A DNA stretch of 64,000 nucleotides from Ypsolopha sequella (lineage: Eukaryota > Arthropoda > Insecta > Lepidoptera > Ypsolophidae). How positions within the stretch are numbered: position 1 is the stretch's first letter; each line of letters begins with the position of its first letter. The stretch spans positions 9,366,401-9,430,400 of the forward strand of contig OW204004.1 of assembly GCA_934047225.1 (NCBI GenBank), written 5' to 3'. Positions 46,097 to 57,678 of this stretch are shown here, piece after piece. Under the pieces are notes generated by a model. It ran no database searches, had not been told where the DNA came from, and worked only from the letters and a program-made list of their open reading frames with translations. Made by a program: the position numbers and the translations under genes.

Positions 46097-46250
46097 TCTA
46101 CCGCGTAATTCTCATTTGTATCAACTTCAAGCAAATGCATGCGAAATTCAACGCGTGCAAGAGAGATGGCATGTTAGGCGGGCGTCGTCGCACGCACGAC
46201 AAATTTCAATCTTAAGTTGATGTTGATGAAAATGAGAATTACGCGGTAGA
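46097..46250. mobile_element. short palindromic MITE, copy 2
   Basis: About 154 bp, ends TCTACCGCGTAATTCTCAT and its complement, about 93% like 15099-15253. It lies between two partial copies of the AAAAAGGCCG family. Confidence 0.88.
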
Positions 46251-46259
46251 CCCGCAGGC

Positions 46260-47079
46260 CGACTTGGGTGAATCATTAAGGGGAACGAAAATACAAACAG
46301 AAATAAAATGTCAGCTTTCGGATGATTTTGTTGCAATAATTAGGTTACGTATAGCCATAAAAAAAATACATGTTTTTGGTTGAACTTTAAGGTATTCATT
46401 TTCCACAAACCACGTTAATCGATTCATATTTGTACTGTCAATGAATTTTTTTGTAACCCTCTATTGCACACTTCTTATCGATTTTGTTTCAGGTATCGCT
46501 TTCGCGATTTTGTTGTTTTTTTTTTAATAAAATTAGTGTGAATGATATCTATTCATTTTCCAAATACCACGTTATTCGGGTCAAAAAAAGCACCCCCTTT
46601 TTCCAAAAATACGTAAATCCACTGATGCAGTCAGCGGCAGCAAGATATTGTCAGTCTACGCCTAGCGTTGGCGCCCGTAAGACGTGGAACCTGTGCCCTT
46701 TTTTGCAAGCTATAAATATCTCCCAAAACTACTTCAAAACACATTGAAATTAATTTTATAAAGTAATATTTCGAGGAGCATCATATTCCTGCCGTTAAAA
46801 ACGCAACAAAATATGCGTATGAGTGATTTAGCTACATCGTGCCATAGTCATAACAACAAAACTGAATGAATTTGGATTGAATTCATACTTTTATGCGGGA
46901 AAATAATATATGTTACTCTAAAAGAATAATTTTGTGATCGTTATTGAAACCCAAATTAATTTACTTATACTTACTGAGATCTGTAACAAAGCTCAATGAC
47001 CTTTTCGTGAAATTACCCTCTAGTATTGGCTCACCATTTCAGGTCCAATAAGTGAAGTTTTTTGCAAATTATATAGGTA
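46260..47079 (-). other. intron, no repeat recognised
   Basis: AT-rich, apparently unique. An 87-codon plus-strand ORF at 46484-46747 has no recognisable features. Confidence 0.35.
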
Positions 47080-48875
47080 AACTTACTTGGGATAAATCGC
47101 CAAGCATTTAAAATACAGAAATTTATTTTGGAATATTTACAGTGCATGGCAAAATTATTAGATCGTAGATAATCCTGTCGGTACATGTTCAGGTTCTGTT
47201 ACGCAAAATGAAAACAATGAAACTCTTTTAGGATTAATTTGTTATCCCTATGTTTGTTTGTCTGTCCGTTTGTCTAGACAATTTTTTCTGGGTAAAATTA
47301 ATAAATACCAATATTAACGGCCCTCTATAGAGCTGTAAAAACATACTTTTGACGTTTTTATTTATATTACGTTTTAGGTTTTTACGTTTTTTTTTTACGT
47401 TTTTCATACAAATTTTCTCAATATGAAAATGTAGGGATGAACACTTAAGATAATATTTTGCATTTAAAAGTCAACACAGAAAGGAATTGTTGAACAAATA
47501 ATGTAAAAAATATGAAAACCATGTTGTTCTATTCTAAAGGGATTAATTATCTACTGTTCAATGTGGCGATAGCTTTGTTTATTTTTTTCCTTGAATTATT
47601 TTTTACTAAGATAAGAAATAGTTTAATACAAGGTTTTCCTTAAGAGGTCCCTTTACCCCTGTATTTTTCTTAAAATTCATACAATAGGTATAAACCGAAT
47701 GTGCTACAGCTTATTTTCTTCATATCTTTTTTCATGAGTATATTCTAGTGACATCTAACTACGTCTCTATACAGCCCAAAAAGCAAAATTTGATAAAACA
47801 CCATCATAATAGCTGTCAGGATATCGTCAATATTGCCTCGTTTTTACGCAAAGTTTAACAAGTTTGTATATTTTTATTTATACTGGAAATAAAAAAGAGA
47901 GAAATACAGGCGTCGTTCATGTTAAGATGACTAAGTTTACACACTTTGCTAAGTATAAACAATTACCGTTTCATGGAAAACTGTTTTGACCTGAAACCAT
48001 TTCACAAATTCTTAACTTATTTTGAATATCTTGTCATCTTGCACTTCTTGATGAGAAATACAATTTCAATAAGTAAAAATACAACTTTTAGTTAAGAAAA
48101 CTTATAGTTAAAAGTCTGCTGTATGCATTAACATATTTTTAATTATATTACAATAGTAATAAAATAATTGGCTTATCCGTCGTCGTGATACCAGCCGTAA
48201 ATTTCTTAAATAATCTGATATCACGCTTATGGAAAACCCAATTATTTTGAAGATACCATAATATCATTAAAATATGTTTATTGTTTATGCATATAGCAAA
48301 CTTTTAACAATAAATTGTCTTAGCTAAAATTTGTACTTTACCGATATAATTTCTATTTCTTAATATTTTGTTACAAATTCGGAGAAATAGCCCTTAAGGA
48401 AAACCTTGTATGAAATTTGTTATCTTTGTAACAAAGAAAAAAAAATAATAAACAAAGCTATCGCCACATTGAACAAACAGTAAATTATTAATCCCTTTAG
48501 AATAGAAATATATGGTTTTATATTTTTTACATTATTTGTTCTACCTTTCTGTGCTTTCTTTCAAATGCAAAATATTATGTGAAGTGTTGATCTCTATATT
48601 TTCATAAGGAGAAAATTTGTATGAAAAAGTTAAACAAAAGGCCATAAAAACGTTATTATATGTCTATTTTACAGGGCTGTAAATATTAGCATTTATTGAT
48701 TTTACCCAGAAGAATTGCCTAGACAAACGGACAAACAGACAAACATAGGGACAACAAATTAATCCTACAAGAGTTTTGTTTTTTCATTTTGCGTAAAGGG
48801 ACCTGAACATTTCAAACTATGATACAAATAAATTTCTATATTTTAAACACTTGGCGATTTATCCCAAGGGTAAAC
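47080..48875. mobile_element. large palindromic element with ~500-bp arms
   Basis: The left arm (47080-47639) and right arm (48398-48875) are inverted copies. Paired landmarks are CTTGGGATAAATCGCCAAG, CTATGTTTGTTTGTCTGTCC, TTTTGCATTTAAAAGT, CTATCGCCACATTGAACA and CAAGGTTTTCC. At the exact centre a separate TTAA-bounded element (47640-48397) is inserted. Arm identity is roughly 80-85% by eye. No coding capacity was found in the arms. Confidence 0.85.
47640..48397. mobile_element. TTAA-flanked element, family 4, copy 1
   Basis: 758 bp between TTAA at 47640-47643 and 48394-48397. Its right end, read inverted (GGGCTATTTCTCCGAATTTG, then TAACAAAATATTAAGAA), matches both ends of 54880-55701. An internal foldback, AATTGGCTTATCCGTCGTCG..GGAAAACCCAATTAT near 48170-48245, is also shared with that element (near 55505-55575). 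It has no ORF. Confidence 0.8.
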
Positions 48876-50045
48876 AGGTGTCCCAAAAGTCAACGCTTTC
48901 CCTTGGAAGGCTGGTAGGCCAGCTCATGACTGACCAGAATATCAAATTATGACCTCAGCAAAAAGTAGATAGTCTTCGAGGTGATGGTACTTTTATAAAT
49001 TCGAATAGATTTTTGAGAGTCAAAGCTAACCAGTTCTAAATTCTAAGAATAAAATTTTTGTTGCGCAACTCTGAATAGTCATGCTATTGATAAAGTCAAA
49101 AATAAACCTTGAAATGCTGTTACATCAGGAAGAAAAATAAAAACCCAATTTATAAGCAATTTTTTGTAATTAGGTTAGTTCGATACCACACCCTGAAAAA
49201 AAATATCCTATGTTAGTTTTGCAAATTGTCTTAAATAACGGCTCATCAAATATTGTTTTTCAAATGATCTGGCAATTTCTGTGTATTACTTTTGAAAAAA
49301 AAGTTATTGCTATTTTACTACCAAAGGAGCTGCGTATTTTTTTAAATAATTAGAATTTAGAATGAAAGAGTGGCGGGCAGTAAAAATATTTGACGTTCAT
49401 TAGAAATGCCATTTAACACGCGTTAGAGTGAGATAAATAGTGACGCTATTTAAAATGAGTTGGAATGAGATAGTAACGCAGTTAAACGTGGTTGAATGAG
49501 AGAGGCATAATTGATATAGGCTACAGTGAGATAGATAGTGACGTGGTGCATTCCTTCTGAGAATATTTGTTAGTTTCCACTTTTTGTAATAACAACTTTA
49601 GTAAAAATTTTTTGTAAAGAAATTTTTGGTCCAATTTATTTTCCCGCAAGTGTAAAACCAGCTCAACGGGCGAAAAATATTTAAAGAATGGGTAATGGTG
49701 ACAATTAACCGTCACAATATTATTATGTATCTCTAAAGGAGTGTCTGAAATGTTCCGAGGGTCAACTGATAAATCAAACACTCAAAAAACCACTTTTAGC
49801 CGACCATAATAAATTTACGTCCCGACGTGATAGCAAGTAGGATCAATGCCGTGTGACGATGATCGAAATACACTAATAAATTAGATAAAATAAAATACGT
49901 ATTACTTTTGACCCTGCCTCGTCCACTCTATTCGTATTTTTGCTATGGTGACGCGAGCTTAGAGACCGGGACGAATTTCCCCCCGCGCGCTATCGTAAAA
50001 TAGAATAAGCCACGCCCGGAACTGGTTTTTGTTTTGGCTATGTCA
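48876..50045 (-). other. intron, no repeat pair recognised
   Basis: AT-rich. 49370-49560 has a loose internal repetition of GAATGAGA..GATAGTGACGC words (three times, about 60 bp apart). Nothing else was found. Confidence 0.4.
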
Positions 50046-50051
50046 TACTCT

Positions 50052-50426
50052 TAAATGATTTGAAAGTAGGATGGAGTCAGTTTTTTCACGCGTGCAAAAG
50101 AGACGGCATTAGAACGGAATCATAATATGATTCATCCAAAGCGGCCTTTTTAGGGGACCAAGCCGACTTGGGTGAATCACAAAATGATTTGAAAGTAGGA
50201 TGGAGTCAGAGTTTTTTCACGCGTGCAAAAGTGACGGCATTAGAACGGAATCATTCATCCAAAGCGGCCTTTTTAGGGGACCAGGGGACCTAAAAAGGCC
50301 AACTTGGGTGAATCGTGAAATGATTTGAAAGTAGGATAGAGTCAGAGTTTCTTCATGCGTGCAAAAGAGACGGCATTACAACAGAATCATAATATGATTC
50401 ATCCAAAGCGGCCTTTTTAGAGGACC
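50052..50426. repeat. three tandem MITE copies, family AAAAAGGCCG
   Basis: Three copies of the about 125-bp element (ends near 50155, 50275 and 50420), head to tail. The first lacks its left end; the second lacks about 7 bp (CATAATATG). Junctions read CCTTTTTAGGGGACCA then GCCGACTTGGG, so neighbours share an end. Confidence 0.9.
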
Positions 50427-50635
50427 AGGCCACTGATCATACGGCAGAGAGGGGAATTTGCATGAAGGAATTGCAAGAAGTGTTCGTGTTCGAGAGGATC
50501 TTGTTTTGGTAATATAGTATCGGTCTGTCTGACCGCGGCTTAGCTCAGAGACTCTGAGTAATAGAAAGCTGTAATTTGGCATGGGTATCGACAAAGTGAT
50601 AAAATAAAATCTTGAATAAACATTTTTTTTATGGT

Positions 50636-51258
50636 ACCTCCCCTACTCTTAAAGTGTAGATTTTTTTTTCTCGTCTATCCCATGGTGTGGGGTGTCGTTG
50701 GATAGGTCGTTCAAAAATATTGCGGGTGTATGAAAACCATTTTCCGATCCAGGGATCCGTTTGGGAAATATTAAGCTTTAAAGTGATAATTTTTGTGAGA
50801 GTCCCCCCTCTGCCAGTTTAACGGTTTTTTTTGGATATATGAAAAAATTCACTGTAGTAATATATGACGAAGTTAATAGGAAAACTATTACAGCTAAGTA
50901 GGCTTACAAGTTAACGTAATAGTCGATCGACTTATAAAATGTACTTTTTTATTTTTTTTATTCATAATTTTACAATACTCTATTACATTATAAATAGTAT
51001 CAATAAACCCACATGAGTTTGTCCTGATACTACAATTCGTGAATAATACTCATATTCGTGCATTAGATTATGCCCACACTTGCAGAAGCAAAAGGAAAAA
51101 TTTCGTACAAATTCGATTGAACATTACTCGAATGTTGTGAAGTTGTTAGTTGTGTAAAACAGGTAATTAATATAAGTTTATGAAGCTCCCATCTAAGTCC
51201 GGGCAACTACGGAACCTTACAATGCGCGTGGCTTGACACGCACTTGGCCGGTTTCCAT
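50636..51258 (-). repeat. AGGGTTCCGTA / CACTTGGCCGGTTT lepidopteran repeat
   Basis: Right end AACTACGGAACCTTACAATG and CACGCACTTGGCCGGTTT, left part with GGTACCTCCCCTACTC and GTCGTTGGATAGGTCGTTCA. These are landmarks of a repeat found in very many moth and butterfly genomes. The boundaries are approximate. Confidence 0.65.
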
Positions 51259-51761
51259 TTTTTCTTTATTTAGGAACAAATAGTGTTACTCCAAAAAATA
51301 TGAAAGGCTTCAGAAGGCATTCAAATAATATTTATTGAAATTCCAAAAAATATGGATTCACATACGATAGGACTCGGTACTCCCTAGATAAAATTAATAA
51401 TACATAAGATAAGGTTATTATTAATATTAATAACTTACTTGTAATAAGTCACTACTTACTAAGGTTATATATTGCTTTACATTTTGCATCGAAAACTTGA
51501 AAATGAACACATCTTTTTGGTATAATAGGCATTACCTATGAAATATGAGTTCATAATTCCTGTAATTCAATAGCTATTTCCATTGTTTGTTTTTTGCTTT
51601 GAAAGTTGATTTCAAGGTTTTACATCTACGTATTAAATTTTATTTCTATTAACAGTTTGATAACAAAAATTTAATTTTCAAAGCAGTTCGTCTTAAATGC
51701 CAATCGTTTCAATGATAAGATTCGTAATAATTGTTTACACAACACTTTACAAAAAATTTAT

Positions 51762-51908
51762 TAATGTTGCTGTTAGCTTAATGTTGTCTCATTTATACAC
51801 AAAAGAAATTACAAAATCTGGATTTTTGTCATTCCTAAAAAAATACGCAAAAATGTTAGTACTGAAAATTGAGTTTTCAAATTCTCCATAGAAAACGGCA
51901 ATTTCAAT
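51762..51908. repeat. dispersed repeat, pair with 37115-37257
   Basis: Second copy of the repeat described at 37115, in the same orientation. Confidence 0.75.
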
Positions 51909-51960
51909 TGGTAATGACCTATTATGTACAGGTTTCACACTGTTGGAAAGATAGTTAATT

Positions 51961-52118
51961 GTGTCGATTCGGCGTAACACGACTTAACTTATTTGATAGG
52001 ACTAACCTTATTTTCAGCGTCCTGTCTTTTTCTTTCTTTATCGAAAAGACAAGGACAGAACGCTTAAATTAAGTTTAGTGCTGCCAAATAAGTTAATATG
52101 TGCTCAACCGAATCGATA
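51961..52118. mobile_element. MITE, ends GTCGATTCGG, copy 2
   Basis: About 158 bp with ends GTGTCGATTCGGCGTAACAC and CAACCGAATCGATAC, interior inverted relative to 44938-45073. Confidence 0.85.
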
Positions 52119-52216
52119 CCAATACATATTTTTAAGCATATAGCGGTGGATGTACTGACTGGTATGACGCCGGACTCTCTCGAGACCCGGGAATCCGGAA
52201 CATAATGTGCATACTA

Positions 52217-52757
52217 TACTGGTGGACATAAAAATCGACTCAAACATTGTTGTCCTACATTCAAGGGAATAACCCAATCATACAAACATAAACATATGAA
52301 ATATATATCATTTTAAAGGTATAGGCCTCCACCTTTGAATAAATGCATTTTGGTTTAAAAGTATTCGCTATACAGGACGTGAAATTCATTTAATTAATTA
52401 AAAACTTATTAGGTCAATGAAGAACCGGCTGCAAGCAGTTATAAGGGCTAGAGGGGGGAACACGAAGTACTAATGTTAAACTTAATTAATGAATAAATGA
52501 ATGATTTTGTAAAAGAAGTTTAATTTTTTTTATTTTTCGCTATTTGATTATTTCAATATTTATTAATTCATCACTTAAAAAAAAAATTACAGCCTGTATC
52601 GCAAATACTTTAAGACAGAAATGCATTTAATCAAAGGTGGAGGCCTATACCTTTAAAATGATATGTTATATATTTCATATGTTTATGTTTGTATGATTGG
52701 GTTATTTCCTTAAATGTAGAACAACAATGCTCGAGTCGATTTTTATGTCCACCAGTG
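52217..52757. mobile_element. Tc1/mariner-type MITE with ~175-bp arms
   Basis: 541 bp flanked by TA (52215-52216, 52758-52759). Outer ends (T/C)ACTGGTGGACATAAAAATC in inverted orientation; the pairing extends inward through ACAAACATAAACATATGAAA and GGTATAGGCCTCCACCTTTG. The TA target and the ACTGGTGGACATAAAAA ends resemble Tc1-type elements. It has no ORF. Confidence 0.88.
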
Positions 52758-52764
52758 TATTTGT

Positions 52765-52912
52765 ATACTTACCACTTGTTGCACGGTGAAGGAAAACACT
52801 GTAAGGTAAACCTGCATGCACCGAAAAGCGTGTATTTGTTCCCGAATAACGAAAATATTGGGGAGGCCTATGTCCAGCAGCGGACGAATATGGGCTGATG
52901 GATGGATGGAAC
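52765..52912 (+). mobile_element. LINE reverse transcriptase 3' tail
   Basis: The plus strand reads ENIGEAYVQQRTNMG and a stop, then a short (GATG)n tail, the C-terminus of an RTE-like LINE. Upstream, CACGGTGAAGGAAAACACTG and AACCTGCATGC are the usual neighbours of this tail in Lepidoptera. Confidence 0.7.
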
Positions 52913-52923
52913 GAAAACAGTGG

Positions 52924-52993
52924 TTTTAATTATTTTCGAGATATATTTCGGCCGGCCCCAAAATGGGACGAAATATATCTCGACAATAATTAA
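52924..52993. repeat. foldback hairpin
   Basis: TTAATTATTTTCGAGATATA, TTTCG against CGAAATATATCTCGACAATA, ATTAA, around a GGCCGGCCCC-rich loop. Confidence 0.8.
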
Positions 52994-53077
52994 AAATGCT
53001 ATTTTTGTTGTGTTTATAATTATTAAATTAAATGAAAAGCTTATTATAGGCAAATATAAATATTTATTTCCCGAATA

Positions 53078-53400
53078 ACGGCGATAGGGCTCACCCTATT
53101 ATGATAAGATGCGCTGAGTACAAAAGTAGTAACCCACATTCAAATTTTCTAGATTTCTCATGATAAATTGATGTATAAAACCTCAGAAAGCTAAATTTGG
53201 GTTACACTACTATTACGCTCAGTGCCTCGAGGTTCTGAGTGCTAAAGGTGTGTAAGTCACTTTTATCTATTTGAGATTCTTTCATAAAAATGTTTATGAA
53301 GAACCTCAAAAGGATGAATGTGGGTTGCACCACTATTGCGCTCAGCGCCTCTAATACGTCAAAATCTTGGGTGAAAAGAGGGTGTACGAGTTTCGACTGA
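53078..53400. repeat. local repeats of a TGGGTTACAC..GCGCTCAG motif
   Basis: TTGGGTTACACTACTATTAC, GCTCAGTGCCTC at about 53199 recurs as GTGGGTTGCACCACTATTGC, GCTCAGCGCCTC at about 53320, and an inverted piece (GCGCTGAGTACAAAAGTAGT) precedes both at 53111. It looks like a small degraded foldback repeat. Confidence 0.6.
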
Positions 53401-53521
53401 CTAGCAACACACGTCAGACACCCCCTCGGGAATATATGTCATAATTTTTTTCCAAGTTTGAGTAGTCGCGACAACATACGACAGTGACATGAAAAATTAC
53501 ATATTCAACGCACAAATTTTC

Positions 53522-53821
53522 TCAAAGACAATGGAAAATAAAACATCTAACGGCCTCACAGGCAAGAAGGGGCAGAGTTTAGCAAACAGTGTTACTGTCA
53601 AGAGCTTGCGAGACAGGCTGCTAACTCGCCTGTATATGGAGTGTCATACGCCAGAAATAGAGGGCCCCAGCGCTTTGGGGGCCACATGTGCACTAACTAA
53701 TGAAGAAGCGACGTTTATGATTATAACGCTTATTTATAAACCCGTTACAGATCCGCCCGGCGAATATGCTCCACGTGTCATGACTGCGGAGGCGGAGAAA
53801 TGGCTTATTATTACTGCATAA
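53522..53821 (+). CDS. unrecognised small ORF with coding-like composition
   Basis: From the Met at about 53531 the frame runs about 96 codons, beginning MENKTSNGLTGKKGQSLANS and including RDRLLTRLYMECHTPEIEG, CALTNEEATFMIITLIYKPV and TAEAEKWLIITA. Codon choice is more even than in the surrounding AT-rich DNA, and the residue composition is protein-like without low complexity. There is no signal peptide or membrane segment. I do not recognise the family. It might be a fragment of a retrocopied gene, a TE-encoded domain or a short intron-nested gene. No promoter or polyadenylation signal was identified. Confidence 0.3.
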   Translation, partial: SKTMENKTSNGLTGKKGQSLANSVTVKSLRDRLLTRLYMECHTPEIEGPSALGATCALTNEEATFMIITLIYKPVTDPPGEYAPRVMTAEAEKWLIITA

Positions 53822-54419
53822 TGGTGTTTGTTTAAGATACTATCCTTCCTTATAGAGGTTAGATTCTTGGAAGTGGTACGGAGACCCGCAATGTTTGGTA
53901 CGCATCAAACCAGGTCATATTTGGCACTACTATTCCAAAGACAATGAAAAATTTGGTACATTCGTGAAAAAATCTAGCCTTTGGTTATTAAAAAGCAACA
54001 TTTTTAGCCTTTGCTTGCAAAAATATGTTTTTGCAAGCAAAGGCTCAAAACCGAAATCGTTTTACATTTTCAAAACTTTTCTTTTTTTCGAATTTTGAAT
54101 AAATTACATTTTTAGGGTTCATTAGAAAAGGCGTTTACTCCACCGACAAGAGGTTATAGATAGATAGATTAGAAAGGGTTATAGATAGATCAGAAAAGGA
54201 AACCGTTATTATAAGTTTTATCTAAAATTTTGGTAGAAATATCTTCTTAATTTCTCACAGATAAAGCAAATTCGACTTTTTGATTTATTCTAAAGACAAA
54301 AGAAGTCCTACGTAAATTACTAAACGTACAAAATGTATGTAGGGGTCAAAATTAAAGCAAGTCAGTCGATTTTCATCTCGGGGTACTTTATCACCCAGAA
54401 TTGCACGACCAGAATGACG

Positions 54420-54591
54420 ATATGGGCGCGGAAAATATATTAAAATTAATTACTTAATTTCAATAAAAAAACACAATATGGGCGCGCAAAAATGTATTAA
54501 AATGAATTACTTAATTTCAATAAAAAAACACAATATGGGCGCGGAAAAATGTATTAAAATGAATTACTTAATTTCAATAAAAAAACACAGT
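54420..54591. repeat. three-copy 57-bp tandem repeat
   Basis: ATATGGGCGCGGAAAA, then ATTACTTAATTTCAATAAAA, AAACACA occurs three times with a 56-57-bp period and only a few differences. Confidence 0.95.
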
Positions 54592-54879
54592 TATATGATG
54601 AACTAAAATATTAATTTATTATTATTACTATAAAACACTTGAAGGGATCAAATGAGCAAGTTGAAGGGTTGCATGAAGAGAGGGTTTAATCCAATTAAAA
54701 TTTACACAAAAAAATATGAAAGATTTGCTTTTATGACACAAAGAGATAGCTTAAAGAGTCAGTTCGTTCAAACTGTAGACATATTGTTATTTTTAACTGA
54801 TCGGCTATTCTGATCAAAAATAGTTATTGAGGTAAGCCGTTTTAGAATAATCACATTTTTATTTTGTTTAAACAAAAGC

Positions 54880-55701
54880 TTAAGAGCCGATTCTCCGGAT
54901 TTGTAACAAAATATTAAGAAATTATTATAACGGCTAAAATAAAGCATCTATTAAAGAGCAATGTACTGTAACATATAGCTAGGCAATATGTTAGGTTTAG
55001 GTAAGGCTAGGTTTTATAGGTAGGTTAAAGGACTATTTGTTCGTGTTTAGTTGGCAATCGATGACCTTTATGGGTCGACATACGTCGCATTGACTGAATT
55101 ATTTCGTGTTTTTCCAAAAATTAATACAGATCGACTATAAAAGATCTTTCAGACAAAACACGAGCAAGATTCCATGAATATTCCTTAGAGAGTCCCATCG
55201 ATGTGAAGGTGGTTCTCCAGAAAGATTCCTCAGAGAGTCCGATTAGTGCGAACGTGGTTCTCCATCTATAAATATTCCTTCTAGAGTTTTTGAAGAAATA
55301 CAACAAGCGAGTGCAATACGATATTTAGAGCTCCCCTCCCTTAATGCATACTTGATAATTAGGGTGCATCAAATGAAAAGAAAAAATACAAGAAAGTTAA
55401 AATAATATCGAAGTCCTATAATTCAACGAAATCCCTACAGTACACTAAAAGTTCACTATATACATAATATTTTTAATTATATTATGACAGCTTCAAAATA
55501 AATGGATTTTCCATAAGCGTGATTATTTTAGGAATTTACATCTGGTATCACGACTATGGAAAAGCCATTTGTTTTATAGTTATTGATATGTTATTAAAAA
55601 TATGCTTATGCGTATAGCAAACTATTGGTATACATTGCTCTTAGCTAAAAGTTGTATTAATTCTTAATATTTTATTACAAATGCGGAGAATCGGCCCTTA
55701 A
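54880..55701. mobile_element. TTAA-flanked element, family 4, copy 2
   Basis: 822 bp between TTAA at 54880-54883 and 55698-55701. Ends GAGCCGATTCTCCGGATTTG and, inverted, GGGCCGATTCTCCGCATTTG, then TAA.AAAATATTAAGAA. It is related to 47640-48397. A 60-bp near-duplicate (AGATTCC(A/T), then GAATATTCCTTAGAGAGTCC-like words) lies at 55165-55280. No ORF beyond 61 codons. Confidence 0.85.
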
Positions 55702-56092
55702 ATCATAGTAAAGTAAAGGAATTTTCGGCACAGCATGAGCAATGTCTGCTTTTGATACAGACGGCACTAAAGGGGCAATCAATAGGTAGTTGAGTTGTAA
55801 TATTGTGTCACAAAACCCAATAGCTGTCTCTGTCAGTGAATGCTTTCCATTTTATTGCACATCAAGTAAATTGCTCGAAGATCGGGTATCGTGATTGACG
55901 TGACAGACAATAGATTTATAAAGATATCAATTCTTATAGATAATAAATAATATGAATGTAGGTATATAAACAATAATCCTCTACCATTTTTCTTAGAACT
56001 AGTGAACTCGATCATTATCCTGCACAATGTAAATAATATTGAGTCACGAGTTATTTTTAGTCTCATTCATGCGAAAATGTTTACAAAAATAC

Positions 56093-56495
56093 TTAAGGGG
56101 CTCGTTTATGGCCAAACCGAAAATATTGAAAAAAATGTTTATGAATTATCAACTCTAAGGCAACATATGCAATATTTTTCTTTTTCATGCCACCAAAAAT
56201 TCTATATGAAAAAAAATTTCAACCGAATGGTATTTTTTGGCTTGGATTCCCTACTTTTCCTAAACGGCTTGGTCGATGTAATTAATTTAAGCTTTGAGCA
56301 ATAGATAAACTTGATAGCTATAGTAAAAATAACATAGCATTATTTTCTCCTATTTCGCCCTATCAAGGACGCAGCGATCGTCGTAACAGCCACTATGCAT
56401 TGCGCGCTGATATGAACGTTATTTCAATGTCGTTTCCGTCGATATTCGTACCGACAAACATCGAGCTGCTAATTTGGCGACACTAATCGCCTTAA
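56093..56495. mobile_element. TTAA-flanked element, family 1, copy 2
   Basis: About 403 bp between TTAA at 56093-56096 and 56492-56495, same orientation as 9829-10312, with two deletions of about 45 and 35 bp relative to it. The right 150 bp (TATCAAGGACGCAGCGATCG onwards) is the best conserved part. Confidence 0.87.
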
Positions 56496-57678
56496 TTAGA
56501 ATACTATTTACAAGCTAATCGGCGGATTACCGTGTTCTGTTCTTTTGTACATTTCGCGAAGACGCTAACGCCAATAAATTTCAAGTTACCCTAAAACCCA
56601 CTGACCTCCATACTATTTATTACCATTGGACAGGTGGCTGTCAAATAATTTTTGTGCCTAATTTATACTTGCGATTGTCGGCAGTTGAAGAAACATATTT
56701 ATTGAAGAAACACATCAAGACAATCCGTTTATGGCTCGTAGAATTATATTAAAGAATTTGTGTTATACCCTGATGATGGATTAATTTCCGGAACCGGTTG
56801 AGAAGTGTGTAACAAATATATACATTTATGAAACAAATCGGAAAAGTGTTATCAAAATTTTTATGCCTATTGAATTTACGCCATTTTGGCGCTGTATGCA
56901 GCTACGAAGTTGTATGGAACTAAAATTTTAGCGATGTGCGCAAGTCGACGGTGATGAGATGTCAATCAAAATGGGCGAAAATCTCGGATTAAAAGACGCT
57001 TTTTGCATTAAACGTCAAAAATGGTTCCTGGGAACTTCGCCGGTAGCGCCCCAAATTGGCACATCGGAACGGCTGTCATTTGTACCGGACACCCAGTCCA
57101 GTGGTAACAGTTTGGAGGTCAGTGCTAAAACCTCATGCCTGAACAACAATAACTCGGAAGTGACAGCTTGAGAAACATTAAATTTGAACTAATTAGCTCG
57201 CCAACAAATCGCGGCGTTCGCAACCATCCTTTATTTCCAACGAGACAATCGAAAACCTAACTGAAACTCCCAACAGTCGTATCTCCAACGAGACAATCGA
57301 AAACCCAACTGAAACTCTCGACAGTCGAGTTAAGCCGCATCTTATAACTGTAACTGAATTAAAAGTGAAGTTTTCCGTGTCATAAACACGTGCACGAGCA
57401 CCTACCACTGGCTGGGAAACATTGTTTACCCATTAGCGAAGCCTGCTCGGAAGCGCTATTATAAAATCATTAGAGCCGAAGCCTCAACCCATGAGGTTAA
57501 CGCGGTGGCAAGGGGACCGACCACGACGTTGATAGTGAAAAATATCTGTCGTTTACTTCTACTTATTAAACAGGGACATAACAAACGCAGGTCAAATATC
57601 AAGGCATTCAAAAGATCTACGAGATTTCAACAAATACAGACAATATGATTAACACTTGGTGAAACTTGGATAACAACA
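56496..57678 (-). other. intron, mostly unrecognised
   Basis: A tandem near-duplication, TC(G/T)TATCTCCAACGAGACAATCG-like, of about 60 bp occurs at 57230-57335 (AACGAGACAATCGAAAAC twice). A 70-codon plus-strand ORF at 56959-57171 has no recognisable family. Confidence 0.45.
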
